A DNA stretch of 64,000 bases from Thiothrix sp. (GTDB lineage: Bacteria > Pseudomonadota > Gammaproteobacteria > Thiotrichales > Thiotrichaceae). The position numbers and the translations under genes were made by a program. Positions 1 to 9,277 of the stretch are shown piece after piece. The DNA is taken from contig JAGRJD010000023.1 of the NCBI GenBank assembly GCA_020442915.1, forward strand, positions 19,014-83,013, written 5' to 3'. The notes under the pieces were generated by a model, which saw only the letters and a list, made by a program, of their open reading frames with translations, had not been told where the DNA came from and made no database searches. How positions within the stretch are numbered: position 1 is the first letter of the stretch; every line of letters begins with the position of its first letter.

Positions 1-345
1 ATGGGAGCGGTTGGGATCAGAGTAGCCCAGCCCCTGCAGCCAGGCCAGTTCACCTTTCTGCCAGGCCGGCAGCAATGGCTGCAGCTGCGGGTGCAGCCCC
101 ACACTGGCGTTAAGCCGGTGCACGTCTGCTGTTGGAATGGCAAGATTCGGACGTGCTGCATGGTAGGCCGTGCTGGTATAGGGAATCAGGGTATTGAGGC
201 CGTCATTGGCCCCTTTCAGTTCCACCAGTACCAGGATCCGGCGGTTCTGTGCCAGCGTCAGTACATTGTTGGCCAGCACCAGATCGGGAGCCAGACTGCT
301 CAGGGTCATCAGGCCCAGTCCCTGTAAAAACTGTCTTCTTTTCAT
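1..345 (-). CDS. DUF1501 family secreted protein (partial, 3' end outside window)
   Basis: The first 115 codons are visible, from the ATG at 345 to the left edge. The protein opens with MKRRQFLQG and a hydrophobic stretch ending in LVLA, a twin-arginine (Tat)-type signal. A segment beginning ILVLVELKGANDGLN follows and is typical of DUF1501 proteins. The biochemical function of the family is not established. It starts 13 bases after the stop of the DUF1800 gene, so the two are probably one operon; the pairing of DUF1800 and DUF1501 is common in proteobacteria. The Tat signal implies export of a folded protein. Family assignment is from recall of conserved sequence and the rest of the gene cannot be seen. 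Confidence 0.8.
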   Translation of the reverse strand, partial: MKRRQFLQGLGLMTLSSLAPDLVLANNVLTLAQNRRILVLVELKGANDGLNTLIPYTSTAYHAARPNLAIPTADVHRLNASVGLHPQLQPLLPAWQKGELAWLQGLGYSDPNRSH

Positions 346-358
346 GGCAAGTACCTTG

Positions 359-1783
359 TTAGCGCAACTGGTAGGCAGGGTCTTTCATCAGCACAAACAG
401 CAGGTCTGACAAGGGCTGATGACAATCGGGTCGGGACAGGGATGGCAGTGGCAGCAGCCACTGTTCCAGTGCAGCGACATCGATATTGCAGGTTGCGGTC
501 GCTGTGGCGGTTATGGCTGCTTCGGTACCGGTAAAGCGTGCAAACAGCCCGGCCAGCAACTGGTCCAGTTGCTGGTTGGACAGGTTTTTCGGCGACGGTA
601 CTGCGGGTTCCTGCTGTAGCAGCATCCGGGCCGGTATCGCTGTCGTCAGGCCGTTGCCATACTCGGTTGTCAGCTTGCTGATCAGGTCATGCCGCCGGGT
701 CAGGGTGGTATTGCTGATCCAGCTGAAACCGCCACGCCAGCCTTTGACATCGGGTGGATAAAACAGGTTCTGACCCAGCTGCAGATTGGCCTTACGCAAA
801 AATTCATAGTCGCTGATTTCCGTTTTCAGTTCCCGCAGCAGTCCGATGGAAAATTCAACCGGGGACTTGATCAGGGCGCCACGGTTGCGCCCGTCCCAGA
901 AGGGCTGGCTTTGTACTACTGCACTGAGCAGGGCAGTAATTTCGTACCCACTCTCACGAAACGTTCTGGCCCACTGGGTGATGATGGCTGGATCAGGCGG
1001 CTCCGGGTTGATGAATCCGGCCCAGAATTTTTCGGCGATGAATTCGGCAGTACGGGGTTGGCGCAGGATGATGTTGATAATGTCGGTACTGTTGAAATTG
1101 CCGGTCTCGCCCAAAAAGGTTTTTTCAGCTTTGTCATGGCGCCAGACCTTGAAAACGGCTTTACCGGTTTTATAGTCGAACTGCCAGCCGGTCAGCGAGC
1201 GGGCCGCTTCCACAATGTCGCGTTCGGTATAGTGCCCCTCACCCAGGGTAAACAGTTCCAGCAGTTCGCGGGCGAAATTTTCATTCGGGCTGTTGACAGC
1301 ATTACTGGCACCATCCAGATAACGCAGCATGGCCGGATCAAAGACGATTTCCTGCAGCAGGTTGGCGAAGTTGCCCAGTGCATGGGTTCTGAACAGTTGA
1401 TTCTGGCGGTACATGAGCTGGGGCCAGGCGACAGAATCGGCATTGGAGGTGAAATGGTTGTGCCAGAACAGGGTCATACGTTCCAGCAGCGGATACGGGG
1501 TTTCATGAATCAGCTGTAACCACCAGCAGGTAAGCTCCCGGCACTCTTGGCGAGCCTGGGTGCGCACAGCCCGACGTTCATCGGTATCCATTGCCTGAAA
1601 TCCCGAGATGGCTTCCCAGGGCGTCAGTGTAGGAGCTGCAGGGAGATAAGCCACCGGTGGTGTCAGGCTTGAAAGTACCTGATCCACCCGGCTGCCGATC
1701 CGCTCCTCGCAAAGTGCGTCATTGGTCCCCATTTCCAGACGCGCACCCAAGTGTCGCGCCGCACTGTAGTTTTCCAGGATCAT
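359..1783 (-). CDS. DUF1800 family protein
   Basis: A 474-residue protein with hallmark DUF1800 segments: LERMTLFWHNHFTS near residue 100, and around residues 165-195 a block containing NFARELLELFTLGEG and then a run ending SLTGW. No signal peptide is visible at the chosen ATG (MILENYSAARH). It lies directly upstream of the Tat-exported DUF1501 protein with only 13 bases between, so the products are probably made together. The family is widespread and of unknown molecular role. The upstream 110 bases are AT-rich and could hold the operon promoter, but no strong -35/-10 pair was recognised. Confidence 0.85.
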   Translation of the reverse strand: MILENYSAARHLGARLEMGTNDALCEERIGSRVDQVLSSLTPPVAYLPAAPTLTPWEAISGFQAMDTDERRAVRTQARQECRELTCWWLQLIHETPYPLLERMTLFWHNHFTSNADSVAWPQLMYRQNQLFRTHALGNFANLLQEIVFDPAMLRYLDGASNAVNSPNENFARELLELFTLGEGHYTERDIVEAARSLTGWQFDYKTGKAVFKVWRHDKAEKTFLGETGNFNSTDIINIILRQPRTAEFIAEKFWAGFINPEPPDPAIITQWARTFRESGYEITALLSAVVQSQPFWDGRNRGALIKSPVEFSIGLLRELKTEISDYEFLRKANLQLGQNLFYPPDVKGWRGGFSWISNTTLTRRHDLISKLTTEYGNGLTTAIPARMLLQQEPAVPSPKNLSNQQLDQLLAGLFARFTGTEAAITATATATCNIDVAALEQWLLPLPSLSRPDCHQPLSDLLFVLMKDPAYQLR

Positions 1784-1895
1784 GGCTGTTGTTATTCCGA
1801 GTTGGCTGCTTTTTTATTAATATAATCAATGCTGGATAAGCAGACTATTTTACGAGACAGGCGGCACGGGAGTGGCCACCGATCCCGACGGGGGC

Positions 1896-3518
1896 TTATT
1901 CCAGACCTTGGCTGTGCAGGTATTCGTCGTAGCTGCCCCGGTAGTCCACAATGTCACCGTTGCCTTTCACATCCAGAATGCGGTTGGCAATGGAGCTGAC
2001 GAACTCACGGTCATGGGAGACAAACAGCAGTGTGCCCTGGTAAATACCCAGTGCACCGTTCAGGGATTCAATGGATTCCATGTCCAGGTGATTGGTCGGC
2101 TCGTCCATCACCAGTACATTGGTACGCATCAGCATCAGCTTGCCGAAAATCATGCGCCCCTTCTCGCCCCCGGACAGCACGCGCACCGGCTTTTTCACAT
2201 TGTCACCGGAAAACAGCAGACGGCCCAGGGTACCCCGGATCAGGGTTTCCACATCCTCACCCTCATAACCGCCTTCACGCACGTAATCGGCTACCCACTC
2301 GGTCAGGTTTTTATCGCTGTCGAATTCAGCTTCGTGATCCTGGTCGTAAGATGAGGTGGCGGCTTTTTCCGCCCATTTGATGCTGCCGGCACCGGGAGTC
2401 AGCTGCCCGAGCAGCAGCTTGACCAGCGTGGTTTTACCGGCACCGTTTTCACCGATGATGGCAATTTTGTCACCGGCATCCACTGTCAGTTTGAAGTCCC
2501 TGATCAGGGGCTGGCTCATACCTTCATAGGCAAAATCAAGCCCTTCCACTTCCAGTGCAAAGCGGTGCAGGCGGTTTTTTTCATCATACTCAAAGCGCAT
2601 CCATGGATACTGGCGGCTGGAGGGCTTGATATCTTCGGGGCGGATTTTTTCGATCAGCTTGCGGCGGCTGGTGGCCTGGCGTGATTTGGACTTGTTGGCC
2701 GAAACCCGGCGGATGAACTCTTGCAGCTCGGCAATGCGTTCCTTGGCTTTGGCGTTGGCCTGCTGCTGGCGCTCACGGGCCTGGGTGGAGGCTTCCATGA
2801 AGTCATCATAATTGCCGGGATAGACCTGAATTTTGCCATAATCCAGATCGGCGATATGGGTGCAGACCTGGTTCAGGAAATGGCGGTCGTGCGAGATGAT
2901 CACCATGGTGGACTCGCGTTCATTGAGGGTGTTTTCCAGCCAGCGGATGGTGTTGATATCAAGGTTGTTGGTCGGTTCGTCCAGCAGCAGGATGTCCGGG
3001 TTGGCAAACAGGGCCTGACACAGCAGCACCCGCAGTTTCCACCCCGGTGCTACTGCCGACATCGGGCCGTTATGCTGTTCTGTCGGAATACCGACCGCCA
3101 GCAGCAGTTCTCCGGCACGTGCTTCGGCGGTGTAGCCATCCATTTCAGCAAACTGGCCTTCCAGCTCGGCAGCCCGCATGTAGTCATCTTCCGTGGCATC
3201 CGGATTGGCATAGATGGCATCGCGTTCACTCATCACCGTCCACATTTCCTCGTGCCCCTGCAGCACCACATCCAGCACACGCTGATGCTCATAGGCGAAC
3301 TGGTCCTGGCGCAGGTAGGCCATACGCTCGTGCGGCTCCTTGGAGACATTGCCGGCACTGGATTCCTGCAGGCCACACAGGATTTTCATGAAGGTGGATT
3401 TGCCGGCACCGTTGGCCCCGATCAGGCCGTAACGGTTGCCTTCCCCGAACTTGACCGAGACGTTCTCGAACAGGGGTTTGGCGCTGAATTGCATGGTGAT
3501 GTTGGCGGCGACCAGCAT
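1896..3518 (-). CDS. ybiT: ABC-F ATPase, YbiT type
   Basis: A 540-residue duplicated ATPase without membrane segments. The first Walker A is GANGAGKST at residues 34-42, the second GENGAGKTT is near residue 357, and both halves carry LLLDEPTN or [11 protein letters not shown]alker B motifs. The N-terminus [17 protein letters not shown] and the C-terminal HSQGLE closely follow my memory of E. coli YbiT (about 530 residues). ABC-F proteins bind the ribosomal E site and modulate translation; the exact role of YbiT is less settled than that of EttA. It is transcribed alone, with about 110 bases of non-coding DNA downstream before the DUF1800 gene. The start ATG at 3518 gives the expected family N-terminus. 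Confidence 0.93.
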   Translation of the reverse strand: MLVAANITMQFSAKPLFENVSVKFGEGNRYGLIGANGAGKSTFMKILCGLQESSAGNVSKEPHERMAYLRQDQFAYEHQRVLDVVLQGHEEMWTVMSERDAIYANPDATEDDYMRAAELEGQFAEMDGYTAEARAGELLLAVGIPTEQHNGPMSAVAPGWKLRVLLCQALFANPDILLLDEPTNNLDINTIRWLENTLNERESTMVIISHDRHFLNQVCTHIADLDYGKIQVYPGNYDDFMEASTQARERQQQANAKAKERIAELQEFIRRVSANKSKSRQATSRRKLIEKIRPEDIKPSSRQYPWMRFEYDEKNRLHRFALEVEGLDFAYEGMSQPLIRDFKLTVDAGDKIAIIGENGAGKTTLVKLLLGQLTPGAGSIKWAEKAATSSYDQDHEAEFDSDKNLTEWVADYVREGGYEGEDVETLIRGTLGRLLFSGDNVKKPVRVLSGGEKGRMIFGKLMLMRTNVLVMDEPTNHLDMESIESLNGALGIYQGTLLFVSHDREFVSSIANRILDVKGNGDIVDYRGSYDEYLHSQGLE

Positions 3519-3620
3519 GAATGGATTCCTGTGAAAAGTAAGTGGTACATAAAGCGAGGCGCTACTGTACCACTTCCCATGCGGCGTTACAGCACCGGCA
3601 GCCCCGGTTTGAACAGATGG

Positions 3621-4916
3621 CTACTTCCCTGTCATTTTCCTGCGGATGTCATTGATGTTGTGCCCGGTCAGACGTGCCAGAGTCCGGGCCTCCTGTTCCC
3701 GCCGCTCCCGCAGCTGAGCCAGATAGCGTTTCCCTGCCGGACAGCGGGTTTCGCCCTCAAAGGCATGACGGATAATGTAACGGCCCTGGAAATTTTCGCG
3801 GTTGCCGGTGCTCTGGAACATCAGGTCCTCGGGGAAATGATGGCGGTCATAGCGGACATGCAGGCGGGTGATGTACACATCCTGCCCACCAGCACTCTGG
3901 CTGTCCGGGTCGACCCAGAACGCGCCCAGCTCCCGTAGCTGGCGGGCGGAAAGTGGATCGGCAGCGCAGGGGTCACACCAGCCCATATCCCAGGCATATT
4001 CCAGAAATACCGATTTGCCGCCTTCACGTTCGACACTGGTGCGGAACATGTCGCGGTAGAAACGGGTGAATTCCCTGCTGTCCTTGATGTAGGCGGGGAC
4101 TTCCACATCACTGGGCAGGCGGATGGTACGGTAATTGGTGGTTTCCACCCGCCCGTTGCGGCTCAGGGCATAGATGAACAGCTCCTGCTTACCCTGAGCA
4201 TTCACGGTACCGAGGCGGATCGGCAGCATGAACTTGCGGTAATCATAGGCAATGCGGATCGGACGCAGGCGGGTATAGCCACTCTGGCTGTATTCCTTGA
4301 GATTGACCTTGGCCACGAAAAACTTCATGTCCTGCTTCAGGTAACTGCCCACCACCGGTTCGGCACCGTTGGGCAGTCTGTAGCCCTGCTCCCGCAGCCA
4401 GGTCACCAGTCCCCCGCTTTCTTTGGCGGACAGCAGCAGGATGTCGTATTCAGCCACGGTATAACGTGCCTCGACGGTCACACCCAGCTGACGGGCCCGG
4501 GCAGCGGGTGCTGATGGCCGCATCATGGGCCGGGGTGCCATGACCGGCGCTGGCAGTGCCTCGTAAACCGGTGCACAGGGATCAGGGTCGAAATATTCCA
4601 CCAGACGCGGGGCGGAATAGGCGTCCAGCTGCTGCAGGGTGGCATGATTGACCACGCTGATCTGTTCCTTGCGCAGGACGCTGGGGACGGGAATCACCAT
4701 GGCAAAGTCTTTCACATTGCCCTTGAAATCACTGGCCATGGTCACAACGTTGCGCTGGCCGTCACGCACGTAAACGACCTGTGAAGACTCATTGAACAGG
4801 CCGGTATCCGCCTTGGCGACATAGAAGCCGCAGAAGGCGGCGGCCTGGGTGCTGATTCCCAGCAGGGCAAGGCCCAGCAGTGCGGGCAGCACCGGGGCAA
4901 AACGTTTCACAAACAT
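3621..4916 (-). CDS. DUF2330 domain secreted protein
   Basis: The frame is open far upstream, but the ATG at 4916 is chosen because it yields a clean Sec signal peptide (MFVKRFAPVLPALLGLALLG, then cleavage near QAAA-F). The product is 431 residues. After the signal, the segments CGFYVAKADTGLFNESSQVVYVRDG and DFAMVIPVP are typical of DUF2330 proteins, whose function is unknown. The start overlaps the stop of the upstream RnfD-like gene as TGATG, so translation is coupled. This suggests a periplasmic partner of that membrane protein, possibly in a redox or metal context, but that is inference. Confidence 0.8.
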   Translation of the reverse strand: MFVKRFAPVLPALLGLALLGISTQAAAFCGFYVAKADTGLFNESSQVVYVRDGQRNVVTMASDFKGNVKDFAMVIPVPSVLRKEQISVVNHATLQQLDAYSAPRLVEYFDPDPCAPVYEALPAPVMAPRPMMRPSAPAARARQLGVTVEARYTVAEYDILLLSAKESGGLVTWLREQGYRLPNGAEPVVGSYLKQDMKFFVAKVNLKEYSQSGYTRLRPIRIAYDYRKFMLPIRLGTVNAQGKQELFIYALSRNGRVETTNYRTIRLPSDVEVPAYIKDSREFTRFYRDMFRTSVEREGGKSVFLEYAWDMGWCDPCAADPLSARQLRELGAFWVDPDSQSAGGQDVYITRLHVRYDRHHFPEDLMFQSTGNRENFQGRYIIRHAFEGETRCPAGKRYLAQLRERREQEARTLARLTGHNINDIRRKMTGK

Positions 4917-5734
4917 CAGACACGACTCCTTTCCGGCCAGTGGTAGGACACGCCGGCAAAACGCAGGTTGAGTACCGGCACCAGGGGGGATGACAGTGCC
5001 AGGGCATAAAGAAACGCATTGGGGATGAACCAGCCGTACTGGAGCAGCCAGCCCAGTACCGCAACCCCGCCCCCGAAGGCGACTTTGGCAGCCGGTGCAC
5101 GGGGCAGGGTCATGGGGTCGGACAGCATGAAAAAGGCAAAGATCAGCAGCGCACCATTCTGGAGCTGATGCAGCGGTATGGCCCAGGGGTCTCCCAGCCA
5201 CAGGGCACGCCCGAGCAGCAGCACTGCATAGACCAGCAGAAACGTCAGACTGGCCAGCATCTGGCGCCAGCCCAGCAGCCATACCAGTCCGGCTCCGGCC
5301 AGTACCAGCCCGACCCACAGCGCCTGCCCCCATTTACCGGGTGTGACCCAGGCATCCGTGGTCAGCAGCAGGACCACCACAATACCAATATTGGAGGGAT
5401 TGAAAACATGACGCCCATGGTGCCGTACCAGAAATTTGCTGCCGATGGCAATGATGGCAGCGAGTACGAGCCAGCCCCAGTGTGCAGCCTGCAGCAGGAT
5501 GGTGATGGACAGGCTGGTATTGATGGCACTCAGGCTTTGCAGTGGCAACTGCAGGTGGCGCAGAAACAGCCACTGGCTGGCGAGGGCGGTGGCCAGCACG
5601 GCCGCCATGTGCTGCCACGGAATGCTGAACGCAAGGCTGAAGCAGCCGATGACCAGCAGACTGCACTGAACCAGGAGCTGGTAGTAACGCGGGTCCGGGC
5701 ATAAAACGTGTTTCGGCGCTGATGTGGGGACCAT
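4916..5734 (-). CDS. RnfD/NqrB-like integral membrane protein
   Basis: A 272-residue protein that is almost entirely hydrophobic, with about eight predicted helices. The stretch SKFLVRHHGRHVFNPSNIGI near residues 101-120 and the later FFMLSDPMTLPRAPAAK match the RnfD/NqrB family. In that family a threonine in such a region covalently carries FMN; whether it does so here cannot be judged. No other rnf or nqr genes are nearby. Instead the gene is translationally coupled to a DUF2330 protein, so it is probably not part of a standard Rnf complex. The chosen ATG lacks an obvious ribosome-binding site, so the true start may differ by a few codons. Confidence 0.75.
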   Translation of the reverse strand: MVPTSAPKHVLCPDPRYYQLLVQCSLLVIGCFSLAFSIPWQHMAAVLATALASQWLFLRHLQLPLQSLSAINTSLSITILLQAAHWGWLVLAAIIAIGSKFLVRHHGRHVFNPSNIGIVVVLLLTTDAWVTPGKWGQALWVGLVLAGAGLVWLLGWRQMLASLTFLLVYAVLLLGRALWLGDPWAIPLHQLQNGALLIFAFFMLSDPMTLPRAPAAKVAFGGGVAVLGWLLQYGWFIPNAFLYALALSSPLVPVLNLRFAGVSYHWPERSRV

Positions 5735-5818
5735 TGGGACTTTTTTGACTCCTCGCAGTGTCAGGTTGTCCGGCAGCTGTTCTGGCTGCTGCCATAGTCA
5801 ATGGATGGTTGTCAGGCG

Positions 5819-5856
5819 AAAAAGTTCAGGCATGAACGGCCCCTGTTGCAGGGGCC
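5819..5856 (-). terminator. Probable intrinsic terminator of the dctPQM operon
   Basis: Read on the minus strand downstream of dctM, a GGCCCCTG/CAGGGGCC stem with a 3-base loop (5838-5856) is followed at once by a 5-bp hairpin, GTTCA-tgcc-TGAAC (5824-5837), and a run of five T (5819-5823). The T-run favours termination of minus-strand transcripts. Confidence 0.5.
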
Positions 5857-5909
5857 GGGAGAAAAAGTCCGGCAGCCGCAGCCGCCGGAATCCTCTCTCT
5901 CCTCTTTTA

Positions 5910-7265
5910 TTATTTGGTGATGATTTCCGGTCCCATCATCAGAACGGGCAGCCAGGTGGAAATCCAGGGTATATAGGTCACAATGATCAAAAACAGGAAC
6001 ATGATGGCCAGCCAGGGCATGGCCGCCTTGACCACCCGCATCATCGACATCTGCGCCACCCCGGCGGTAACAAACAGGTTCAGGCCCACGGGTGGCGTGA
6101 TCATGCCGATTTCCATGTTGACCACCATGATGATGCCAAGGTGAATCGGATCAATACCCAGTTGCATGGCAATCGGGAACACCAGTGGTGCCACGATGAT
6201 CAGAAGGCCGGACGGTTCCATGAACTGGCCACCGATCAGCAACAGTATGTTGACCATGATCAGGAAAGTGATCGGTCCCAAGCCTGCTCCGAGCATGGCT
6301 TCCGTTATCATCTGCGGAATCCGCTCTTCCGTCAAGACATGTTTTAAAATCAGGGCATTGGCAATGATGAACATCAGCATGATGGTGAGCTTGCCGGCGT
6401 CAAACAGGGTATCACGGGTATCCTTGTGCCAGAATACGGCAAAGGTCTTCAATAGCGGATTGCCACCGGCAGTGGCAAACGGCCCCATGTCCTTGTAGAC
6501 ATAGTTGGCAATCAGGAAGGCATAGACCGCCGCAACGGCAGCTGCTTCGGTCGGTGTGAAGATGCCGCCATAAATTCCGCCCAGAATGATCACGATCAGC
6601 ATCAGGCCCCACAGGGCATCACGGGCTGAAGCCATGACTTCCCCCCAGCCGACAAAAGGCTGGGCCGGCAGCTTCTTGATCCGGGCAGCGACATAGATGC
6701 CGATCATGAGCATCACACCGGCCAGAATGCCCGGAATGACCCCTCCCAGGAACATGCGTCCGACCGAGACATCGGTGGCGGCGGAATAGACCACCATGAC
6801 AATGGACGGTGGAATCAGGATGCCCAGGGTGCCTGCGTTGCAGATCAGGCCGGCAGCGAATTCACGGGTATAGCCGGCGCTCATCATGCCCGCGATGACG
6901 ATGGAACCGATGGCGACCACGGTCGCCGGTGAAGAGCCGGACAGGGCGGCAAACAGCATGCAGGCAAACACGGATGCAATCCCGAGCCCCCCCCGCACCG
7001 AGCCGGTCATAGCGATGGCGAAGCGGATGATGCGCCGGGCGACTCCGCCGGTGGACATGAAGCTGGAGGCCAGGATGAAGAACGGGATGGCCAGCAGGGT
7101 GAAATGGCCCTGAAAGGCATTGAACAGGGTCTGGGCCACCGAAGCCAGTGAGGTATCGGAATGGATCATCAGGAAGATGATGCTGGAAAGCCCCAAGGAT
7201 ACCGCAATCGGTACCCCGATCAGCATCAGGGCGATGACCATCAGAAACAGCAGAATGATTGACAT
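5910..7265 (-). CDS. dctM: TRAP transporter large permease DctM
   Basis: A 451-residue protein with about 12 membrane helices. It carries typical DctM motifs such as AALSGSSPATVVAIGS near residues 109-124, GTLGILIPPSIVMVVY near 151-166, and a late MITPPVGLNLFV. This subunit forms the sodium-coupled translocation pathway of a tripartite (TRAP) importer. It starts two bases after the dctQ stop, so dctP-dctQ-dctM form one operon. Among TRAP systems it resembles the C4-dicarboxylate (succinate, malate, fumarate) type in sequence and promoter layout. A probable terminator lies just downstream. Confidence 0.93.
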   Translation of the reverse strand: MSIILLFLMVIALMLIGVPIAVSLGLSSIIFLMIHSDTSLASVAQTLFNAFQGHFTLLAIPFFILASSFMSTGGVARRIIRFAIAMTGSVRGGLGIASVFACMLFAALSGSSPATVVAIGSIVIAGMMSAGYTREFAAGLICNAGTLGILIPPSIVMVVYSAATDVSVGRMFLGGVIPGILAGVMLMIGIYVAARIKKLPAQPFVGWGEVMASARDALWGLMLIVIILGGIYGGIFTPTEAAAVAAVYAFLIANYVYKDMGPFATAGGNPLLKTFAVFWHKDTRDTLFDAGKLTIMLMFIIANALILKHVLTEERIPQMITEAMLGAGLGPITFLIMVNILLLIGGQFMEPSGLLIIVAPLVFPIAMQLGIDPIHLGIIMVVNMEIGMITPPVGLNLFVTAGVAQMSMMRVVKAAMPWLAIMFLFLIIVTYIPWISTWLPVLMMGPEIITK

Positions 7266-7267
7266 GC

Positions 7268-7894
7268 CTATTTTCCTCCCTGTTGCTGGGCCACGACTTC
7301 TTCCAGTGCTTCTTCGGCTTCATGACTGGCGATCAGGGTATCGATTTCACCGCGCCAGATGCGGATGGCCTGCTGTATGAAACGGAAAGTCAGCAGGGCC
7401 AGACCCAGTGGCAGGGCCAGATAAGGCAGGAAGCGCGGGAGCTTTTCATATTTCTCGCCGTCATTGAGCCAGTCCGCCAGAAACTGCAGAAAGGCCGGCA
7501 TGGGGATGTCCTGGGTTTCCATGAAGGCACGGGTGGTGACAAAGGGATACCAGTAATTCCAGGAGCCATACAGCAGCAGCAGGCTGTAGGCCAGACAGGC
7601 CAGCACGGAAGCGAGTGCCAGCCAGCGCCGGGTGCTGGAACTCAGCAGGTTGATAACGACGTCCACGCCGATGTGAAAATGTTTTTTCACCCCGTAGGAC
7701 ATGCCCATCAGGACCAGCCAGGCAAACAGGAATACCGTGGTTTCCAGAGCCCAGAGAATGTTGGCGTTGAAGAGATAACGGGCGACGACGTTGACAAAGG
7801 TGATCAGGGTCATCAGGCCCAGACAGACAGCAATACTGGTTTCCTCGATTTCGTCAAAAAAGCTTTTGGGACGAGCGGAACTGGCACTACTCAT
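7268..7894 (-). CDS. dctQ: TRAP transporter small permease DctQ
   Basis: A 208-residue protein with four hydrophobic helices. The segment LGLMTLITFVNVVARYLFN with a following tryptophan-rich helix is characteristic of DctQ. The small subunit sits beside DctM in the inner membrane and is required for TRAP transport. It is separated from dctP by 116 bases containing a stem-loop and from dctM by two bases. The N-terminus MSSASSARPKSFFDEIEE is plausible and has AGGAG upstream. Confidence 0.9.
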   Translation of the reverse strand: MSSASSARPKSFFDEIEETSIAVCLGLMTLITFVNVVARYLFNANILWALETTVFLFAWLVLMGMSYGVKKHFHIGVDVVINLLSSSTRRWLALASVLACLAYSLLLLYGSWNYWYPFVTTRAFMETQDIPMPAFLQFLADWLNDGEKYEKLPRFLPYLALPLGLALLTFRFIQQAIRIWRGEIDTLIASHEAEEALEEVVAQQQGGK

Positions 7895-7958
7895 CAGGCA
7901 ACTCCTCCATTTGCGTGGTGAAACTCCGTTTGGAAACGGTCGTTTGGGTGGTGTGTGG

Positions 7959-7988
7959 GCAGCGCCCCCTGAGTATCGGGAGCGCTGC
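7959..7988 (-). promoter_or_regulatory. Intercistronic stem-loop between dctP and dctQ
   Basis: An inverted repeat GCAGCGC/GCGCTGC (7959-7965 with 7982-7988), with extra CCC/GGG pairing inside, lies just after dctP. There is no T-run. Such hairpins commonly stabilise the binding-protein mRNA or partly terminate transcription, so that dctP is made in excess over the permeases. Confidence 0.5.
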
Positions 7989-8010
7989 TGAGCCGGGTCA
8001 GCGTATCCGT

Positions 8011-9012
8011 TTAACTTTCGTTGGACTTGACGGCGGCATCCATCAGCTCCTCACCGATGTCGTCCTTGAATTTGTCCCAGACCGGTTTCATGGCGTCAAC
8101 CCACTGCTGGCGTTGTTCATCGTTCAGTTCGCGCACCTCAGACTTGGCTTCCTTGATCAGGTCACGGTTTTCCAGTTCGACCTTGTTGGATTCGGCATTG
8201 CGCTGCTCACTGACTTCCTTGAGAATGGTCAAAAATTGGTCGCGTACTTCCGGGGCCAGACTGTCGAGCCACTCAGTGGACGTCACCACCAGATAGTCGA
8301 TAACACCGTGATCGGTATGGGTGATCCCGTCCTGGACTTCAAAGAATTTCTGGCCGTAAGTGTTGGACCAGGTATTTTCCTGGCCATCCACAACCCCGGT
8401 TTGCAGGGAGCTGTACACTTCGGAGAAGGCGATTTTCTGTGGATTGGCACCGATGGCTTCAAACTGGGCCACCAGTACGTCGGAGGGCTGGATGCGGAAC
8501 TTCAGGCCCTTGGCATCAGCCGGAACCAGCAACGGTTTGTTGGCGGACAGCTGTTTCATGCCGTTGTGCCAGTAGGCCAGGCCCTGCAGACCACGCTTTT
8601 TCATGGAGTCAAGCAGGGACTGACCCGCCTCTGAATTCTGGAAGCGGTCGACGGCATCAATGTCCTGGAACAGGAACGGCAGGTCAAACAGGCGGAATTT
8701 CTTGGTGAAGACCTCGAACTTGGACAGCGACGGTGCCGCCAGCTGCACGTCACCGGCCAGCATGGCTTCCAGTACCTTGTCGTCATCATACAGGGTGGAG
8801 TTCGGGAACACCTGCATGCAGGCCTTGCCGTTCATTTCCTCGTTGACACGTTTTTCCAGCAGGGCGGCGGCAATGCCCTTGGGGTGCTTGTCGGTATTGG
8901 TGACATGGGAAAACTTGATGACAACTTCACCCTTATCACAATTGGCCAGTGCAACATTGGAGCCCAACAGCAGGGTCGCTGAAATGGCCATGCTGATCAA
9001 TGATTTACGCAT
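8011..9012 (-). CDS. dctP: TRAP transporter substrate-binding protein DctP
   Basis: A 333-residue periplasmic binding protein with a Sec signal peptide (MRKSLISMAISATLLLGSNVALA). The DctP fold is recognised from IKFSHVTNTDKHPKG, from GLKFRIQPS, whose arginine (residue 173) corresponds to the arginine that binds the substrate carboxylate in this family, and from SLQTGVVDGQENTW. The closest remembered relatives are the C4-dicarboxylate DctP proteins. It is the first gene of the operon and lies about 70 bases downstream of a sigma-54 promoter. GGAGA precedes the ATG. Confidence 0.93.
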   Translation of the reverse strand: MRKSLISMAISATLLLGSNVALANCDKGEVVIKFSHVTNTDKHPKGIAAALLEKRVNEEMNGKACMQVFPNSTLYDDDKVLEAMLAGDVQLAAPSLSKFEVFTKKFRLFDLPFLFQDIDAVDRFQNSEAGQSLLDSMKKRGLQGLAYWHNGMKQLSANKPLLVPADAKGLKFRIQPSDVLVAQFEAIGANPQKIAFSEVYSSLQTGVVDGQENTWSNTYGQKFFEVQDGITHTDHGVIDYLVVTSTEWLDSLAPEVRDQFLTILKEVSEQRNAESNKVELENRDLIKEAKSEVRELNDEQRQQWVDAMKPVWDKFKDDIGEELMDAAVKSNES

Positions 9013-9082
9013 AGGGATTCTCCTCTACTTTTCGTGCTGATAAAAACCGGCGCAAGATACGCCTGATACAAGCGATGGATAA

Positions 9083-9097
9083 GCAAATGGTATGCCA
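9083..9097 (-). promoter_or_regulatory. Sigma-54 (RpoN) promoter of dctPQM
   Basis: The minus strand reads TGGCATACCATTTGC. It carries the invariant GG (-24) and GC (-12) elements with the exact TGGCAY-N5-TTGC spacing, followed by T. It lies about 71 bases upstream of the dctP ATG. RpoN control of dct operons by DctB/DctD is established in other proteobacteria. Confidence 0.8.
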
Positions 9098-9227
9098 GTT
9101 GCCCGGCCCGGTGCAATCCTGGTTGGGTTTTATAGAGCAAATAAATGATTTTATTGAATATGTGTAATGAAAGACGGCGTGTGTTTTACGGAAGGCTGCT
9201 TGTCAAGCCGTATGCCGCCAGACTGCT

Positions 9228-9245
9228 ATGGCGGAAATCCGCCAT
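9228..9245. promoter_or_regulatory. Upstream palindrome 1 (putative enhancer-binding site)
   Basis: A perfect 18-bp palindrome, ATGGCGGAAATCCGCCAT, lies about 130 bp upstream of the sigma-54 promoter. It probably binds a dimeric NtrC-family activator such as DctD. No activator gene is in the window. Confidence 0.6.
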
Positions 9246-9261
9246 CTGGACGGTTTGAGGC

Positions 9262-9277
9262 TGGCGGATTTTCGCCA
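9262..9277. promoter_or_regulatory. Upstream palindrome 2 (putative enhancer-binding site)
   Basis: TGGCGGATTTTCGCCA is an imperfect copy of the first palindrome with the same TGGCGGA half-site. The two centres are 33 bp apart, close to three helical turns, as expected for tandem activator dimers. The rest of the 9013-9435 gap holds nothing else I recognise. Confidence 0.6.

Noticed and set aside
689..1519. A 276-codon plus-strand frame inside the DUF1800 gene
   Set aside because: The DUF1800 frame on the minus strand carries family motifs throughout; this is a shadow frame.
2721..3938. A 405-codon plus-strand frame across ybiT and the DUF2330 gene
   Set aside because: It crosses two real minus-strand genes and lacks any recognisable domain.
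3621..5333. A 570-residue version of the DUF2330 protein
   Set aside because: The extra 139 N-terminal residues overlap the RnfD-like gene and look like random translation. The ATG at 4916 gives a clean signal peptide.
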